Shown here: one piece after another, positions 24,160-36,253 of the stretch
How positions within the stretch are numbered: the stretch's first letter is position 1
Layout: the number at the start of each line of letters is the position of its first letter
NCBI GenBank assembly: GCA_004026145.2
Contig: CP034992.1
Span: 16,161,205-16,225,204 of the forward strand
Length of the DNA stretch: 64,000 nt
Source: Takifugu bimaculatus
Taxonomy: Eukaryota > Chordata > Actinopteri > Tetraodontiformes > Tetraodontidae
Reading direction: 5' to 3'
The notes under the pieces: model-generated
The model's database searches: none
What the model saw: only the letters and a program-made list of their open reading frames with translations
Told to the model about the DNA's origin: nothing
Program-made: the position numbers and the translations under genes

Positions 24160-24563
24160 TTCTCAACCGGAAAAAAGGTGGAGTGCCTTCTCTGGGTCAA
24201 GGAGAAGATCCTGCCCCAAGCGGCTGAAATAAGCTCCCTCCGTAGGGTGGCTGGGCTCTCCCTTAGAGATAGGGTGAGAAGCTCTGCCATCCGGCAGGAG
24301 CTCGGAGTAGAGCAGCAGCTCCTCCGCATTGAGAGGAGCCAGATGAGGTGGCTTGGGCATCTAGTTAGGATGCCCCCTGGACACCTCCCTGGTGAGGTGC
24401 TCAGGGTATGTCCCTCCGGTAGGAGGCCCCCGGGAAGACCCAGGACACGTTGGAGAGACTATGTCTCTCGACTGGTTTGGGGACGCTTGGGGATCCCCCT
24501 GGATGAGCTGGAAGAAGTAGCTGGGGAGAGGGAAGTCTGGGCCCCTCTGCTGCTTCTCCTGTG
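24160..24563 (+). pseudogene. LINE C-terminal domain relic (copy 2)
   Basis: Reads MVLNRK at the 5' junction, then SSLRRVAGLSLRDRVRSSAI, MRWLGHLVRMPPGHLPGEVL, RPRTRWRDYVSRLVWGRLG and the end GEREVWAPLLLLL. This is the conserved tail after the RT domain of this family. It is open for 128 codons because two deletions have joined it in frame. Confidence 0.8.
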
Positions 24564-24600
24564 ACCCGACCCCGGATAAGCGGTAGAGGATGGATGGATC

Positions 24601-26492
24601 GACAGACATCATTGGTGTCAAAAAATGGCCAAAAATCTCAGTATTTTTCCCACGTCCGTGAAATGCAATCAAAAGGTGACGTGGAACCCACCATGTTATC
24701 CGTGGTTGTTCTTTGCTAATGAGATCAATAGGTTAGCTACATATCTGTATCCAAATTACATCTGTATAGCCCCGTCGCCATATGTGATATCCTTGAAGGA
24801 TATTAATAATGAGGAGGCACAGGCGTACTGGGGATCAGGTTATAGCAACATTGCACATGTACAGACAGAACACATTGGCATGATTTACTCTGCACCTGAT
24901 TTGTGCATTACAATAAAGAACTACTGCCCAGCAACTGCTCATATTCACATGCTGCAACTACACATACAGTCCATAACAGCGCAACTTCAAGTCCGATGAC
25001 TTTCCTCTTATAGGTGATTCCGAGACTTGCTTATAGCTACTGGACTGTATAATAGAGACTGAAGACAAGTTTTATGAAATGGATCATCACAAATCTATTG
25101 AATGATGGACTTTTTTTAAGTGACAGTTAAATAAACACATTAGACACGCTGAAAACAGAAAAACGATATTTTGCTTTTATTGCTATTGTGTTGTGTTTTA
25201 AAAGGAAGGGTTTTTTTCCTCATTCTCTTTTGAATTGGGTCCATTTCTTGTACTTGCATCATGACATTTTCTCCTTGCTTGGGGAAACCATCAAACTGGG
25301 AATCATCACTATTCTTAAATCTATTCTTAAAGTTTCAGTCTGTTGCCATGGCAGTGCTGTTGCAGGGATATCTTTCACTGAATCATATATGAATCCATAT
25401 AGTTGGTCAAAGCACAGATAGCATCTAAAATGCTTTTAAAAAGGGCAATTAGCGTTGTCTATGTTTGTGGATGCTTTGTGAATCCTCCTTTGGCTCTTTT
25501 AAACTCTTGGCACCTCCAGACATGACATTTGAACATGTGCCCTGCAAAACACTGGATAATTAGTTCCAGAGGAGAGAGTAATCCATCTTCCAGGGGAAAT
25601 GATGTGTCCACTTCCGCATCTGTGGGCATTACACTTTAAATTAGAATGTCTTAGACTGAGGACACTGAGAATGTGGCAGATAGTCGTGAAATCGGTTACA
25701 GTGGTGTTTTGCTGTTGCTCTTTACCTCTATATGATGTCTCAGACCTTTTTAAACAGATGCACAGACATGAAATAATTCTCATCAGAATATAAACACTAC
25801 CTCCTTAAAGCTGTCAGGGACCATGTCTCAATGATGATGCGTTCGTCTAATGGTGACTTCCGATACTGGTGTGGCATCCAGCTCAGCATGTAACACACAC
25901 ACACACACACATTTATATATATATAAGCATATATATGAGGAAAAACAGGCATAATATTTCATACTTTTTCCACTATAAAGACATTTTTTTTTTCAAATCT
26001 TACATAAAATCTTCAAAGGTAAATTACCATGACAACAGTTAAATTGGGCCAAGGACATATTTGACGACACTTTTGTCATTAATACGTTTTTACTGTTGCC
26101 AGGTGTGTTTTGAGGGATGAGATCTTAAATACATTCTTGGTTTCACTGGGATCTGTCCTGAAAAGGAGAAAATATTTAGGGCATATTTGTAACATCAATA
26201 GATGTATGAAAATACATCCATATTTTATATGATTGTGACTTACAGCATCTTTGACACAAATTAATATTTGAATATGGCTTGATGGGAAATGTATAAATAA
26301 GAATTTTTACATTCAACAGGTGACATGATCTGCATGAACACAGTGTAAAGTGAAAACACTTTTCTAATGAAAGCCATTAAAAGATAACATGGTGATTAGC
26401 ACATTTCTGGCAGAGATCTGCAGTCTGCAATGTCAGTTGTGGCCCATCTGAAATGAAGATAAAGGTAAGCAATCAAAACCGTTGTGTGAAAC
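24601..26492. other. spacer between inverted LINE copies; no gene
   Basis: Contains an AC then AT microsatellite (25891-25925). The open frames 24625-24999 and 25499-25793 show no domain. This 1.9-kb stretch is the loop of the inverted pair formed by family A copies 2 and 3. Confidence 0.55.
25891..25925. repeat. (AC)n / (AT)n microsatellite
   Basis: Short compound dinucleotide tract. Confidence 0.85.
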
Positions 26493-26499
26493 CCATCCA

Positions 26500-27340
26500 T
26501 CCATCCATGGCAGAGCTTCTCACCCTATTTCTAAGGGAGAGCCCAGCCACCCTACGGAGGAAGCTCATTTCGGCCGCTTGTACCCGTGATCTTGTTCTTT
26601 CGGTCATTACCCAAAGCTCATGACCATAGGTGAGGGTAGGAACGAAGATCGACCGGTAAATCGAGAGCTTCGCCTTTTGGCTCAGCTTTCTCTTCACTAC
26701 AACGGACCGGTGAGGAGTGCGCAGGCCCTGCTTCCTCACTGGAAGGCACGTTGGTGGGATTAAGGAGGTCCTCGAAGTATTCCTTCCACCGATCCACAAC
26801 ATTCCGAGTTGAGGTCAGCAGCACACCATTGCCACTATACACAGTGCTGACAGTGCATTGCTTCCCCTTCCTCAGATGCCGGATGGTGGTCCAGAACCTT
26901 TTCGAAGCCGTCCGGAAATCATTCTACATGGCCTCACCGAACTCTTCCCATGCCCGGGTCTTTGCCTCGGCAACTGCCATAGCTGCACTCCGCTTGGCCT
27001 GCCAGTACCTATCTGCTGCCTCAGGAGTCCCACAGGCCAGTAAAGCCCAGTACGACTTCTTCTTTAGCTGTACGGCATCCCTCACCGCTGGTGTCCATCA
27101 GCGGTTTCGGGCATTGCTGCCACGACAGGCACCAACCACCTTGCGGCCACAGCACCCGTCGGCTGCCTCAACAATGGAGGCACAGAACATGGTCCACTCA
27201 GACTCAATGTCCCCCCGCCTTCCCTGGGACATGGTCAAAGCTCTCCCGGTGGTGTGAGTTGAAGCTCCTTCTGACAGGAGACTCTGCCAGGCGTTCCCTG
27301 CAGACCCTCACAATACGTTTGGGTCTGTCCGGCATCCTTC
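26500..27340 (-). pseudogene. LINE post-endonuclease linker and C-terminal piece (copy 3)
   Basis: On the minus strand this holds the linker between endonuclease and RT, where plus-strand frames are only shadows, then RWKEYFEDLLNPTNVPSSEE, the deletion junction, KAKLSIYRSIFVPTLTYGHE, LWVMTERTRSRVQAAEMSFL, RRVAGLSLRNRVRSSA and an abrupt stop in the ATGG tail. No Y/F-A-D-D box remains. Confidence 0.75.
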
Positions 27341-27347
27341 CCCACCA

Positions 27348-28066
27348 TCAGAGCCAACTCACCACCAGGTGGTGATCAGTTGACAGCTCTGCCCCTCTCT
27401 TCACCCGGGTGTCCAGAACATAGGGCCGCAAATCCGATGACATGACCACAAAGTCGATCATCGATCTGCGGCCTAAGGCTTCCTGGTGCCAAGTGCACAT
27501 GTTGACGCCTTTATGCCTGAAAAAGGGGTTTGTTATGGACAATCTGAGACAAGCACAGAAGTCCAACAACAAAACGCCAGTCGGGTTCCGATCAGGGCGG
27601 TCGTTCTTCCCAATCACACCTCTCCAGGTCACACTGTCGCTGTCAACGTGAGCATTGAAGTCATTCAGGAGGATGAGGGAGCCCCCAGAAGGAGCACTCT
27701 CCAGCACTCCCTCTAAGGATTCCAAAAAGGGTGGATATGCTGAACTGCTGTTTGGGCCATAGGCACAAACAACAGTCAGGATCCGTCCCCCCACCCGAAG
27801 GCGAAGGGAGACTACCCTCTCATCCACCGGGGTAAACTCCAAAATACAGGCACTGAGCTGGGGAGCAACGAGAATTGCCACCCCTACCCATCGCCTCTCA
27901 CCATCGGCAACTCCAGAAGGGTAGAGAGTCCAACCCCTCTCGCGAAGACTGGTTCCAGAGCCCTTGCTATGCGTCGAGGTGAGGTCGACTAGTCGAAACT
28001 TCTCAACCTCACGCACCAGCTCAGGCTCTTTTCCCATCAGAGAGGTGACATTCCATGTCCCTAGAG
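27348..28066 (-). pseudogene. LINE APE-type endonuclease relic (copy 3)
   Basis: The longest undamaged stretch of this domain: about 229 codons from MGKEPELVREVEKFRL to ELSTDHHLVVSWL. It is preceded by TWNVTSL upstream of the first Met. Key sites: LLNDFNAHVDSDSVTWRG (expected G-D-F-N; the G is N here), LGRRSMIDFVVMSSDLRPYV, and ELSTDHHL. Three residues are lost in FRLVDLTSTH (other copies read RLDIVGLTST). The frame stays open to the end of the domain, but the element lacks an RT, so no activity is expected from it alone. Confidence 0.83.
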
Positions 28067-28684
28067 CTAGTTTCTGCAGCCGGGGATCAGACCGCCAAGG
28101 TCACTGCCTTTGGCCACCCAACACACAATGCACCCGACCCCCTTGGCCCCTCCTGCAAGTGGTGAGCCCACGGGAAGGGCGTCCCATGTTGCCTCTTCAG
28201 GCTGTGCTGGGCTGGACTCCATGGGCAGAGGTCCGGCCACCAGGCGCTCGCCAATGTGCCCTGCCCCCAGACCTGGCTCCAGGAGGGGGCCCCAGTGACC
28301 CGCAAGGGTAAGGGAATCTTGGAACCAATATTGTTATTCATCATTATAGGGTCCTGGGCTACGCTTTGTCTGATCCCTCACCTAGGACCTGTTTGCCATG
28401 GGTGGCCCTACCAGGGGCATAAAGCCCCAGACAACGGAGCTCCTAGGATCATTGGGACATGCAAACCCCTCCACCACGGAGGTGTGTGAAACCCGTCAAC
28501 AGGTAATGAGTCCGTGGGCAGTCGAGCCTCCACCAGCTACACTTTTTGGATTGTGTGGTTTATCTCGATTTTTATTCATTTTGTTTTTGAGAGGAAAATG
28601 AGAGAAATGCTTCCAAATACATCATGATTTTTTTAAATATTATTTTCATGTTAATTTTTCAAAGGTCAGTTAAAATATTACATC

Positions 28685-28689
<5 letters not shown>

Positions 28690-28737
<48 letters not shown>

Positions 28738-28743
28738 TGTGTG
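28690..28743. repeat. (GT)n inside the family A leader
   Basis: About 22 GT units, then a TGTGTGTGCGCATGTGT imperfect end. Same position as the (AC)n at 19761-19792 in inverted orientation. Confidence 0.93.
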
Positions 28744-29050
28744 TGCGCATGTGTAGACTGAGAAAGATGCCTTATCCCCCCGCAGCGAATGGTAAAAAGG
28801 TTTTAAATTTAGCAGTAAGACTATTTACCTCTTTCAACAACTGAGGTTATGTGTTGACTAATTTGTTTTCATCAGTCTGCCGGGGAGATATCCCAAAAAT
28901 TAATCAGTGGATTTGGATCAAATTCGGTGGCAGATGGCTGCAGGCCGAAGGCTGTAGATCAGATTTAGGTGACGTGCGTGTACAGGAAAAGTGCCACTGG
29001 ACAGTTGTGACTTTGCTTGATAGTTATTGTCAGCATCAGGTGCACAACAT

Positions 29051-30404
29051 TTAATTGAAGACGAGGTTGAATATAAAGGATTTTAACTACCTGAATAGTG
29101 AAAACATAAGTAGGCTTCCAGACTGTGAATTAAACCTCTCTTGGCTGATTAAAAAAAACACTTTATAACACAAGCCTTGCAATTTTTTCCCCCTTTTATC
29201 GCTTAATCCCCTTTTGGTCAATAAATATTTTATTAATGGAAATTCACCACTGTATTAAATATAAGGGATATTGCAGTATTTCTGTGGGGGCTCTGGGTTT
29301 CATTGGTCTTTTTGCAACTTTAAATGTTTTCTTTACTCTCAAAGAGAATAGTAACTATGAAATCTGAGCGATGAGACACATCATGGTGGGAAAAAAAACA
29401 TGCCAAGCTATATTGATTGACATTTTTTTGAACATGTTAGCTTGCACAGGGCATCTTTGCAAGAAATGCCCCATCAGGCATCCCAGGTTAGTTCTGTGGA
29501 AATCACTGATACCTGTCCAGTTCCTTTCCCACTGTCTTCCTTTTGTTTTCTGATAAACATTTTCTCATTAAATGATATCAGCAACCAACAGCAGAGAGTG
29601 CAATACCGCAGCAGGTGAGCCCCACAGTAGAACACAGAGCTATATGATTTAATTTTTCAGTATAATAAACCTAGCATACTGCTAAACAACGCAAGAAAAC
29701 TGAAAAGCAGCTTCTAATGCGTGTTTCTGAACCAAATAAGGGCAGGTACACTGTTTCATTACCTCCACAGAAGCATAAAAATACTCTAAAATGGGCCTTG
29801 ATGCTGCCTGGCCCATTCAAAGGTGAAACCATCAGCGTGGAGATAAAGTGCACTATTTCCCCACTATTTTATTCAGTTTATAGGAAAGATATGAGATGCA
29901 CGGCACTGCTTTATACTTCATTTTTGACAATAATTGAACATGAAGTATGTCATCTTAATAAATCACTACACACTGGCGTGATTCAAAACATTTGACAGTT
30001 TTCCATTGGCTTCAGACGCCACGGTGGGAGCGTTGTGGTTATGGTGCTGATTCGTTGCTGGAAATACAATCAATGGCTAAACAGCTGTTTTACTCACTGG
30101 TGGTTAGGCCTGCTGCTCTGGTCGCCTCAGCGGAAGCAAATAAGTTATGTGATCTGCCGCATGAGCTACATATCCTGGTACCTGTCCAATATTTATGCCA
30201 ACAATTTTAGCTTCAGTTGCTCCAATGCTTCCTCTTTATCCTCCCTTAACATTTATTTTACAAGTTTACTGAGATTTTTGCAAAATACTAAATTTCTTAT
30301 CCAACTAACCTGTATACCAATGAGTTAATCCTATACGATCGTCTCCATATATACGTATAATAATTGAATTGAGCAGAATCATATAATTCGATAATGCCTT
30401 TTTG
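29051..30404. other. no gene recognised
   Basis: Frames at 29371-30328 (60-97 codons) carry no motif. No repeat array or terminal repeat was seen. Confidence 0.5.
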
Positions 30405-30600
30405 TTTCTACAGGTTTTTTTTTCTGGGCACAGGTGTTCTGGCACCCCCCTACTACCAGAGCACTTCAGAGCAATGCCAAGGTGCCCCCCAGCAAGGTAC
30501 CGAACCTGGTCACAGAGATGGACCCTCTGTCGCCCACGTGCAGCTGGGACAGGCTGCAGCACCCTCCCCATGACCCTGGAAGGGAGGAAGAAAGAACAGG
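30405..30600 (+). repeat. SINE- or LINE-tail-like dispersed repeat fragment
   Basis: Shares GGTGTTCTGGCA, GCCAAGGTGCCCC, AGCAAGGTACCGAACC and CCATGACCC-type phrases with 54928-55110, where the same order follows a tRNA-like head. AGCTGGGACAGGCTGCAGCA and CCCATGACCCTGGAAGGGAG are wording common at the 3' ends of fish retroposons as I remember them. The tRNA-like head is not present here. Family not determined. Confidence 0.55.
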
Positions 30601-33600
30601 TGAAGAAAAGGAGTATGACAGCTCAGAATAACTGCTTATTCTACTGGAATCTCCACCTCTTTGGAGCAGCAGATCAGGTGAAAATAAGATTCACTTGCAG
30701 TAGGAAAAACAAGATTGCATAAAAAAAGAAGGATGTGGCATGTCTCGTTTACTTGCTCCTCTAATGATGCATTTGACTTCTAAGGGACAAAGCCAGATCC
30801 TGTCTTTTGATGCAAGACTAAAATAAAGGCTCTTCTCAGTGAGACATCATAGGATGTTAACTTTAGGCAAGACAAGCCTTTTATTCTCTCGTGATATCAC
30901 GCCTACATTTGATCGCAGGTTTGTGCCCGACACCATTAGAGTTTGCATAAATAGTAGGGTTGTCAAAATCACCAAACAACAAATTAAATAAGACATGAAT
31001 AGAACATTAAACGCATGTCTAGGTCCCCTTGGACTCTGTGCCATCCTTTTGGCAGCAGTGGCCACATTTTTCTGTGGGAGGGTGGATGTGAATAAGGGGG
31101 GGCCTGTAGCAGTATGTTACAGCATGGAAAAGGTAAAAATGATTCAACTATTTATACGCAAACAGGTATTAGCTCAGGTATAAAAAAAATGTCAAAAAAG
31201 TGTTGCATTCATAATACTATATTTTTTTTAATACTCTAGCATCATAAATAGATGACATATGATATTTATTTGGTTGGAAGTCCTAAGAATGTGCACCAGT
31301 TAATGTATCCTATTCTAATAAAATATCTACTGTATTTTATATCACGAGGAAAATAGCTGCATTAGTTTTTGTCTCCTTTCAGCGCATTTTTAACTAGAAT
31401 CAGTACATCTGAGATTATACCAGAAGCAAACCAGCCATTCATTTTCAGGCTGGGAAAATGTCATGCCTGCTTTTATCTCTTCCCACATCACAACACAATC
31501 TGATATTAGATCCTGAAAGATTATACGTAGATGTTTTAGACAAAGCTTTTAATCCCACCTTAATGCATATTTATCATGTACTATTTTATCTATTGTAATT
31601 ATGTTAATCTTGACTGTGCTACACACTGCATACAATCTTGTATTTTTGAACGCACAGGTATCTGTCTGTAATGGATATGTAATGGAATTAATTTTACATG
31701 GTTCTTTTGCGTTCCCTCCGAGTTAATCCTATCAAAAAATAATTCTGTAGAATCACGACTTCTAGCTGTCTTCCCTCAGCTTCACTATGTGTCTGAATAA
31801 CAGGTGTCAAGAAGCAGCTCCGTGTTCAAACTAAAGATGGAAGACCATCATCCAGGTAGCGTCTGGAGTGTCTTTTTGGAACGGTGTCTAAGAAAGAGTG
31901 CAAGAGCAAACAAACCAAAAGAGTAAATTACAAAACAACAAACCTGCTGGAGGTTAGAGAGTGAGAGAAAAGGCCAGCAGCCATTTTATATGAGGGGAAG
32001 ACCTCAAGTGTGTATGGATCCGAGTGGCCTGTCGTCAAGGCACGCCTCCCCAAGCACCCCAGAGACCCGCCAGGAACTCTGTGACCCAGTTGGCCCCCTG
32101 CAACCAAAACACTAGGGCTTTATCTTTACCCTCAACTCAAAAATAGCCAGCATACCCTAGCATCACAGCGCTGGAAAGCAGCACAAGAGCATTAGCCAGT
32201 ATACTGTCTGAGCCCTTTATGCAGCAGATAACCACGTTGTATCACTGCAAAAACAAAGCCCATCGCATTAAACGTTGGTGGGGCTGTTGCTGACCACCAA
32301 AGATTCTGAATATCTCTCTCATCTGGGCTGAATTCTTACAATCATGGAGCAGAAAAGGATAAAACCATATTCAAGAGCACAGTTCAAACCTGGAGTGGAT
32401 ACCCCAGATGATTACAAAGGCATCAGCTGGGTTCATATGGTATGCTGCAAAGTTGTTGTGCAATGGCCATTTATTACTACTACTACTAGCAGATGTTACC
32501 ATCTGATTGTGTTAAATGGTGAGCAGGTGTATAAAACACAGACAAAACAAAGAGAAGCGCCCATATCTGAGGCCAGGACATTCATGCACAGTTGATCCTG
32601 ATTATCGCTCACTGAACTGTCAATTAATGCACCCTTTTGATTTAAACTAGTCACAAGAAGCAAAATGTACCATGTGATGGTTTTGCTTTGTGACTGTGCC
32701 TTTCAGTCTTCAGGTAGTGCACAAAGAATTACTTAATTTTTACATATGACACGAGAAGAGCAGAAGAAAGGTCTTGAGACCAAATGTGAGATCTTATTGT
32801 GAATTGAATTTAACCTCAAGCGATGATACTGGTAATGTCACTACAATCAACCCAGTCTTTCTGGTAAGAACAAAGGTGGTGATGGTAATTGTCCAGCAAT
32901 GCACCCTCATGAATGCACCCTCATTTATTGCTGATGAAGCTGTTGGATTTGAGACGTGTGTGGTGTCTGCATTAGGAATAGCAGAAAAGAAGCATATGAA
33001 TAAGCAGAGATGGCTTACACTGTAATATAAGATAACCAAACTAAATAAGAGGACTACACAGATATTATCAACAAACAGGCTAATTTCTGTGCAGATTCAA
33101 AAACACTGAGGATACATAAATTAGCTAAAATTTCTCTTTTAACTGTGTTGGCGCACGCTTACTATGCTATGCTAACACAAGAAATGATTGCACCAGAATC
33201 CAGGAACAAAGATAAACAAAGGAACTGAGTGAGATTCCAGGAATAATAATTAAAACATTCCTACGAGAGTCTATAACGCTATGCAAGTTAATGCAACAAC
33301 ACAGCCTGAACAATAGAATGCTGCAGTGCAAATAGCTAACAAGCTAACAATGGTGAAGACACTGTATTCCTGCAGCATGAATATTCGTCACAGTTAACAT
33401 CTTATTTTAACATTCTCCTGGACACACTTGTAAATTAAACCAACAAACTGCAGACTGTATAGATTCCACAAAAGCCTTGTGTCCTGTCGACTCAGAATGG
33501 AACCAAATAAAATCTAACCAAAGACCTTTATTGCCCTCTCAACAGGTCTCACCAGTTTTTTTACAACTTACTCTCTGCACCTCCTTCGTTTATATGTTTA

Positions 33601-33689
33601 TACGCTGCTCAAGTGATCACGATCACAGAGCACGAGCAAGCTGCTGGTCATTGATAGACTATCAAACAGACAGATGGAACTTGATGTAG
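30601..33689. other. no gene recognised
   Basis: About 3.1 kb with no supportable gene on either strand. Small frames (30849-31065, 32344-32595, 32774-33039, 33477-33689) lack motifs, although the first contains a run of hydrophobic residues that could be chance. Confidence 0.5.
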
Positions 33690-33699
33690 CAGATCCATC

Positions 33700-34350
33700 T
33701 GCTGTGACTGAGAAACCCTCCTTCCTGGACCTTGACCAGCCAACTGTGACCTACAGACCCTCTCCTCAACAAACCAGGAGGCTGTGCCCATGATACAGGG
33801 ATAGACAGTGTGGGATCGGGATCCAAACTGGAGGGGTCTTGAGAGAACTGATGGGACAGGGCATTGGGTTTCACATCAGGTGAAATGGGTTCGGAAGGTG
33901 AGAGTAAAGTTAAAGTGTTAAACAAGAAAGAGCACCCATCATGCCTGCTGCAGGTTCAGCTGCTTTGCATTTTAGAGGTAGGCGAGGTTCTTATGGTTGG
34001 TCCAGATCACAAACTGGACTGGGCTCTCCAGCCAATGTCTCCATTCCCGCAATGCAAGGAAAACAGCTAGGAGCTCATGATTTTTTGCATTAGAATTTAT
34101 CTCAACCGGAAACAGACTTCAGCTGAAGAAGGCACAGGAAAGTTTTCAGTTCCTTCTGCAAAAAGAAGGTGCTTACCTTTGATGTCCAAGGTGTCAACAT
34201 CTTCAATGAATTGGCGGTCAGGGTCCAGATGGGCTCGAATAGGGGCCGAGATAAGCAAGGACTGGAGATGGGTGAATGCTGCCTCCACCTCTTTGGTCCA
34301 GCAGAAGAGCTGGAGGGTGGATGTCAAGGTGGTTGGGGGTGGCCACAACC
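33700..34350 (-). pseudogene. gypsy RT end / RNase H relic
   Basis: In order on the minus strand: FCWTKEVEAAFTHLQSLL and SAPIRAHLDPDRQFI (the stretch just after the RT core), then after a frame change HELLAVFLALREWRHWLE and FVIWTNHKNLAYL (RNase H-like region, near 34080-33970; the expected catalytic Asp of W-T-D is N here). Last comes PDVKPNALSHQFS (the linker after RNase H, near 33870). At least two frame changes and an in-frame stop separate the parts. Confidence 0.8.
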
Positions 34351-34389
34351 TTGCAACCTTGCTAAGTTGCAGTTGAAGTGGCAGTAATT

Positions 34390-34570
34390 TCCTTAAATGT
34401 TTATCGTAAGGGTGGTTACCTTAGTGAGATTTTTCCCATCAAGGTCCAGTATTGGTTTTGGCTTGGGTAGCTTCTCCAATGGGATGTTTGTGCTTGAACA
34501 CCTCCTGATCAATGAAGCAGCCATCTGCTCTCGAATCCACCAAAAAAATTCAAAGGGAGAGAATCAAGTT
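34390..34570 (-). pseudogene. gypsy aspartic protease relic
   Basis: Two minus-strand frames together give LPLNFFVDSRADGCFID followed by the V-F-K-H-K-H-P-I-G-E-A and TLDGKNLTKVT-type wording of gypsy proteases. The catalytic triplet, usually D-S/T-G, reads D-S-R, so the active-site Gly is lost. Frame breaks occur within the domain. Confidence 0.6.
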
Positions 34571-34639
34571 GCCACAGGAGTATGCTGGGAAGCGTTATCC
34601 AGGAAGAGAAAGAGCAAGTGGAGTCACTGCAGAGTCCCC

Positions 34640-35135
34640 TGTCTGTTTAATTCCAGGCTGGTCAGAGGGGCTTCCAGAAAAGATCTCTTTAACGCCACCT
34701 TCTTCCTCGCCAAACAGCAGCTAGCATTTCGTGGAAATGATAAAAGCAGACAATGAACTTTTATATGCTTTTGCTGAGGAAGATGACAGGCTAGCTAGAC
34801 ATTTGGAGACATCCACTGCATTTCCGGGCTTGTCAAATAGAATACAGAACGATTTAATCAAAGCAGTCGCAGACGTCATTAGAAATAACGTTAGGAATGA
34901 GATCGATGCAGCCCTATTTGTTGCTGTAGAAGTTGACGAGACCACAGATGTCACAAACCAAGCTCAGATTTCTATTATATTGTGCTATGTGACTAAAACG
35001 GAAGCAGATTGTGAGGTGGAGGTGTTTTGGAGCTTTGATGATGTGAGTGAGGAAAGATGCGCTTCTGCCATCGCTGATTATGTCCTGGGAGTGTTGGAGA
35101 AGTAGGACTGTGTTGAAAAGCTTGTAGCTCAGACA
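34640..35135 (+). pseudogene. hAT-family transposase fragment
   Basis: Two overlapping plus-strand frames: KDLFNATFFLAKQQLAFRGN (up to 34756), then after a frame change FAEEDDRLARHLETSTAFPG, LSNRIQNDLIKAVADVI, ALFVAVEVDETTDVTNQAQI (the D-E-T-T-D region with the first catalytic Asp) and CASAIADYVLGVLEK, followed by a stop at 35104 and a few more matching residues (DCVEKLVAQT). This is the DUF4371-like N-terminal and catalytic start of the hAT transposases found in many fish. The C-terminal dimerisation region is absent. It lies inside the gypsy relic in the opposite orientation. hAT ends were not found. Confidence 0.82.
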
Positions 35136-35239
35136 GTTAATTGCTGCCAATGAAATGGTGAATACGCTGCTCTGGAGGGCTCATATGACGTTTGTAAGTC
35201 TGACTGATGATGAAGTCAGTGCCTCCCCAGCCATGAACC

Positions 35240-36253
35240 TCACCGCACGTCACTGGCCACCTGCACCTCTTGTTTTTTTGTCTTAAACCATTGACAGTAA
35301 ACGAACCCTTGCTCCAACTCCAGCCAGTCGTGTGTGTCTGCTTTTGGGGTCTAGATTCATGGTTGCAGATTCGTAACAGGGAGAGTTGCACCCTACCCAC
35401 CTGCATGGGTTCCACGGTTTCAGTGCTTGAAACAGGGTCCTCCACTGTGGGAACCTTAAAATGACTTTGGGGAAAAACAGCAGAGAACTGTTGTAATGTG
35501 GCCCCCTCTCTCCACCTCTCCCTCAGACGGTTGTCCAGGCAGATACAGAGCGAGATCAGATGCGAGACCTGGGGAGATGTTTCCTGCAGTGCATTTGTCC
35601 CTTAATTGCTCATTCAGCCCTCTCAGTAAATCTCCCCAAAGTGTGGTGTCATTCCAATCACTCTCTGCTACATTAATTCTGCATAGAATAATTGCCGACT
35701 GACGCAGAAGCTTTAGCGAAACTAAAGAGCCGGGTATCTCCCTCACCACTCCGAACTGGATGATCAAACACCCGCCTGAGTTCTGTCACAACCACATTGT
35801 ATGAGGCAGATGCAAGAGTGCGGTGTTCTATAAAAACCATTGCAGGGCCCTTCCAGACCACAAATCCAAAACAAATGTGATTTTTGCCCTGTCTGAGGCG
35901 CACCTTAGGGTTTTAAGGTTGAACACCAGTAAACATTGTAATTAAAAACTACTGCAATGCCCTACCTCACCGGAGTAGCAGCTGGGAATGGAAATGTGAG
36001 GCTCACAGGCTGCCGTGGAAACCAACGATTTTGGCATTTGGGAGGCTGAGCCTTCAGACGACGCAGGGGCCAACAGAGTGGAAGAGCGTGCCGAGGAAGC
36101 TGGAGTCGCTTGACCAAGCAAGCCAGAAACATTTGCTCTAAGCTCCTGAAGCAATCTCAAAATCTTGGATAAGAGCTGGTTGTGTTGTCCAAATAGTGCA
36201 CCTTGTGAAGACTCGCTGTCTATATTGTGGTGAGATTTTTCTGTCACAAGCAA
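35240..36253 (-). pseudogene. gypsy gag relic
   Basis: Minus-strand pieces in three frames: SSQGALFGQHNQLLSKILRL (36220-36130), ACEPHISIPSCYSGEVGHC (near 36010-35960, the start of the gag domain), TELRRVFDHPVRSGEGDTRL and LFSFAKASASVGNYS (35780-35690), ESDWNDTTLWGDLLRGLNEQ (35660-35600), and VEPMQVGRVQLSL (near 35410-35370), which normally precedes the zinc knuckle. Where a start codon is expected the sequence reads ATA. At least three frameshifts. No intact zinc knuckle remains. Confidence 0.78.

Larger units (their letters stand above)
22716..24600 (+). mobile_element. family A RTE-like LINE, internally deleted (copy 2)
   Basis: Starts with the CCCCTCCTGGG leader (22716), has an endonuclease region (23144-24090), then jumps to the C-terminal region and ends GGATAAGCGGTAGAGGATGG plus an ATGG-type tail at about 24600. 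The whole reverse transcriptase core is missing. The junctions can be read by comparison with copy 4: TTACTGGCC|ATGGTTCTC near 24155 (shared GGCC) and CCCCAAG|CGGCTGAAAT near 24220 (shared CAAG). RTE clade assignment is from the style of the endonuclease and the WLGHLVRMP tail and is uncertain. Confidence 0.85.
26493..29050 (-). mobile_element. family A RTE-like LINE, internally deleted (copy 3)
   Basis: The most complete 5' end in the window. On the minus strand it runs from a leader at about 29050-28080, including a (GT)n tract and the shared leader unit, through the endonuclease, a post-endonuclease linker (26.8-27.3 kb) and a short C-terminal piece. It ends at an ATGG tail (26493-26508) directly after VRSSAMDGW. 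The RT core is missing: the frame jumps from RWKEYFEDLLNPTNVPSSEE to a region equivalent to RSVVVKRKLSQKAKLSIYRS (near 26700-26740). The outer 5' limit is uncertain; homology to copy 1 stops at 28912. Confidence 0.85.

Noticed and set aside
22700..24610. Exact target duplication around family A copy 2
   Set aside because: Flanks GATGTCATT and GACATCATT are only similar, not identical, and the tail boundary in the ATGG repeats is unclear, so no duplication is claimed.
30847..31065. 72-codon minus-strand frame with a hydrophobic segment (possible small membrane protein)
   Set aside because: Single weak hydrophobic stretch, no conserved motif and no splice or promoter context.
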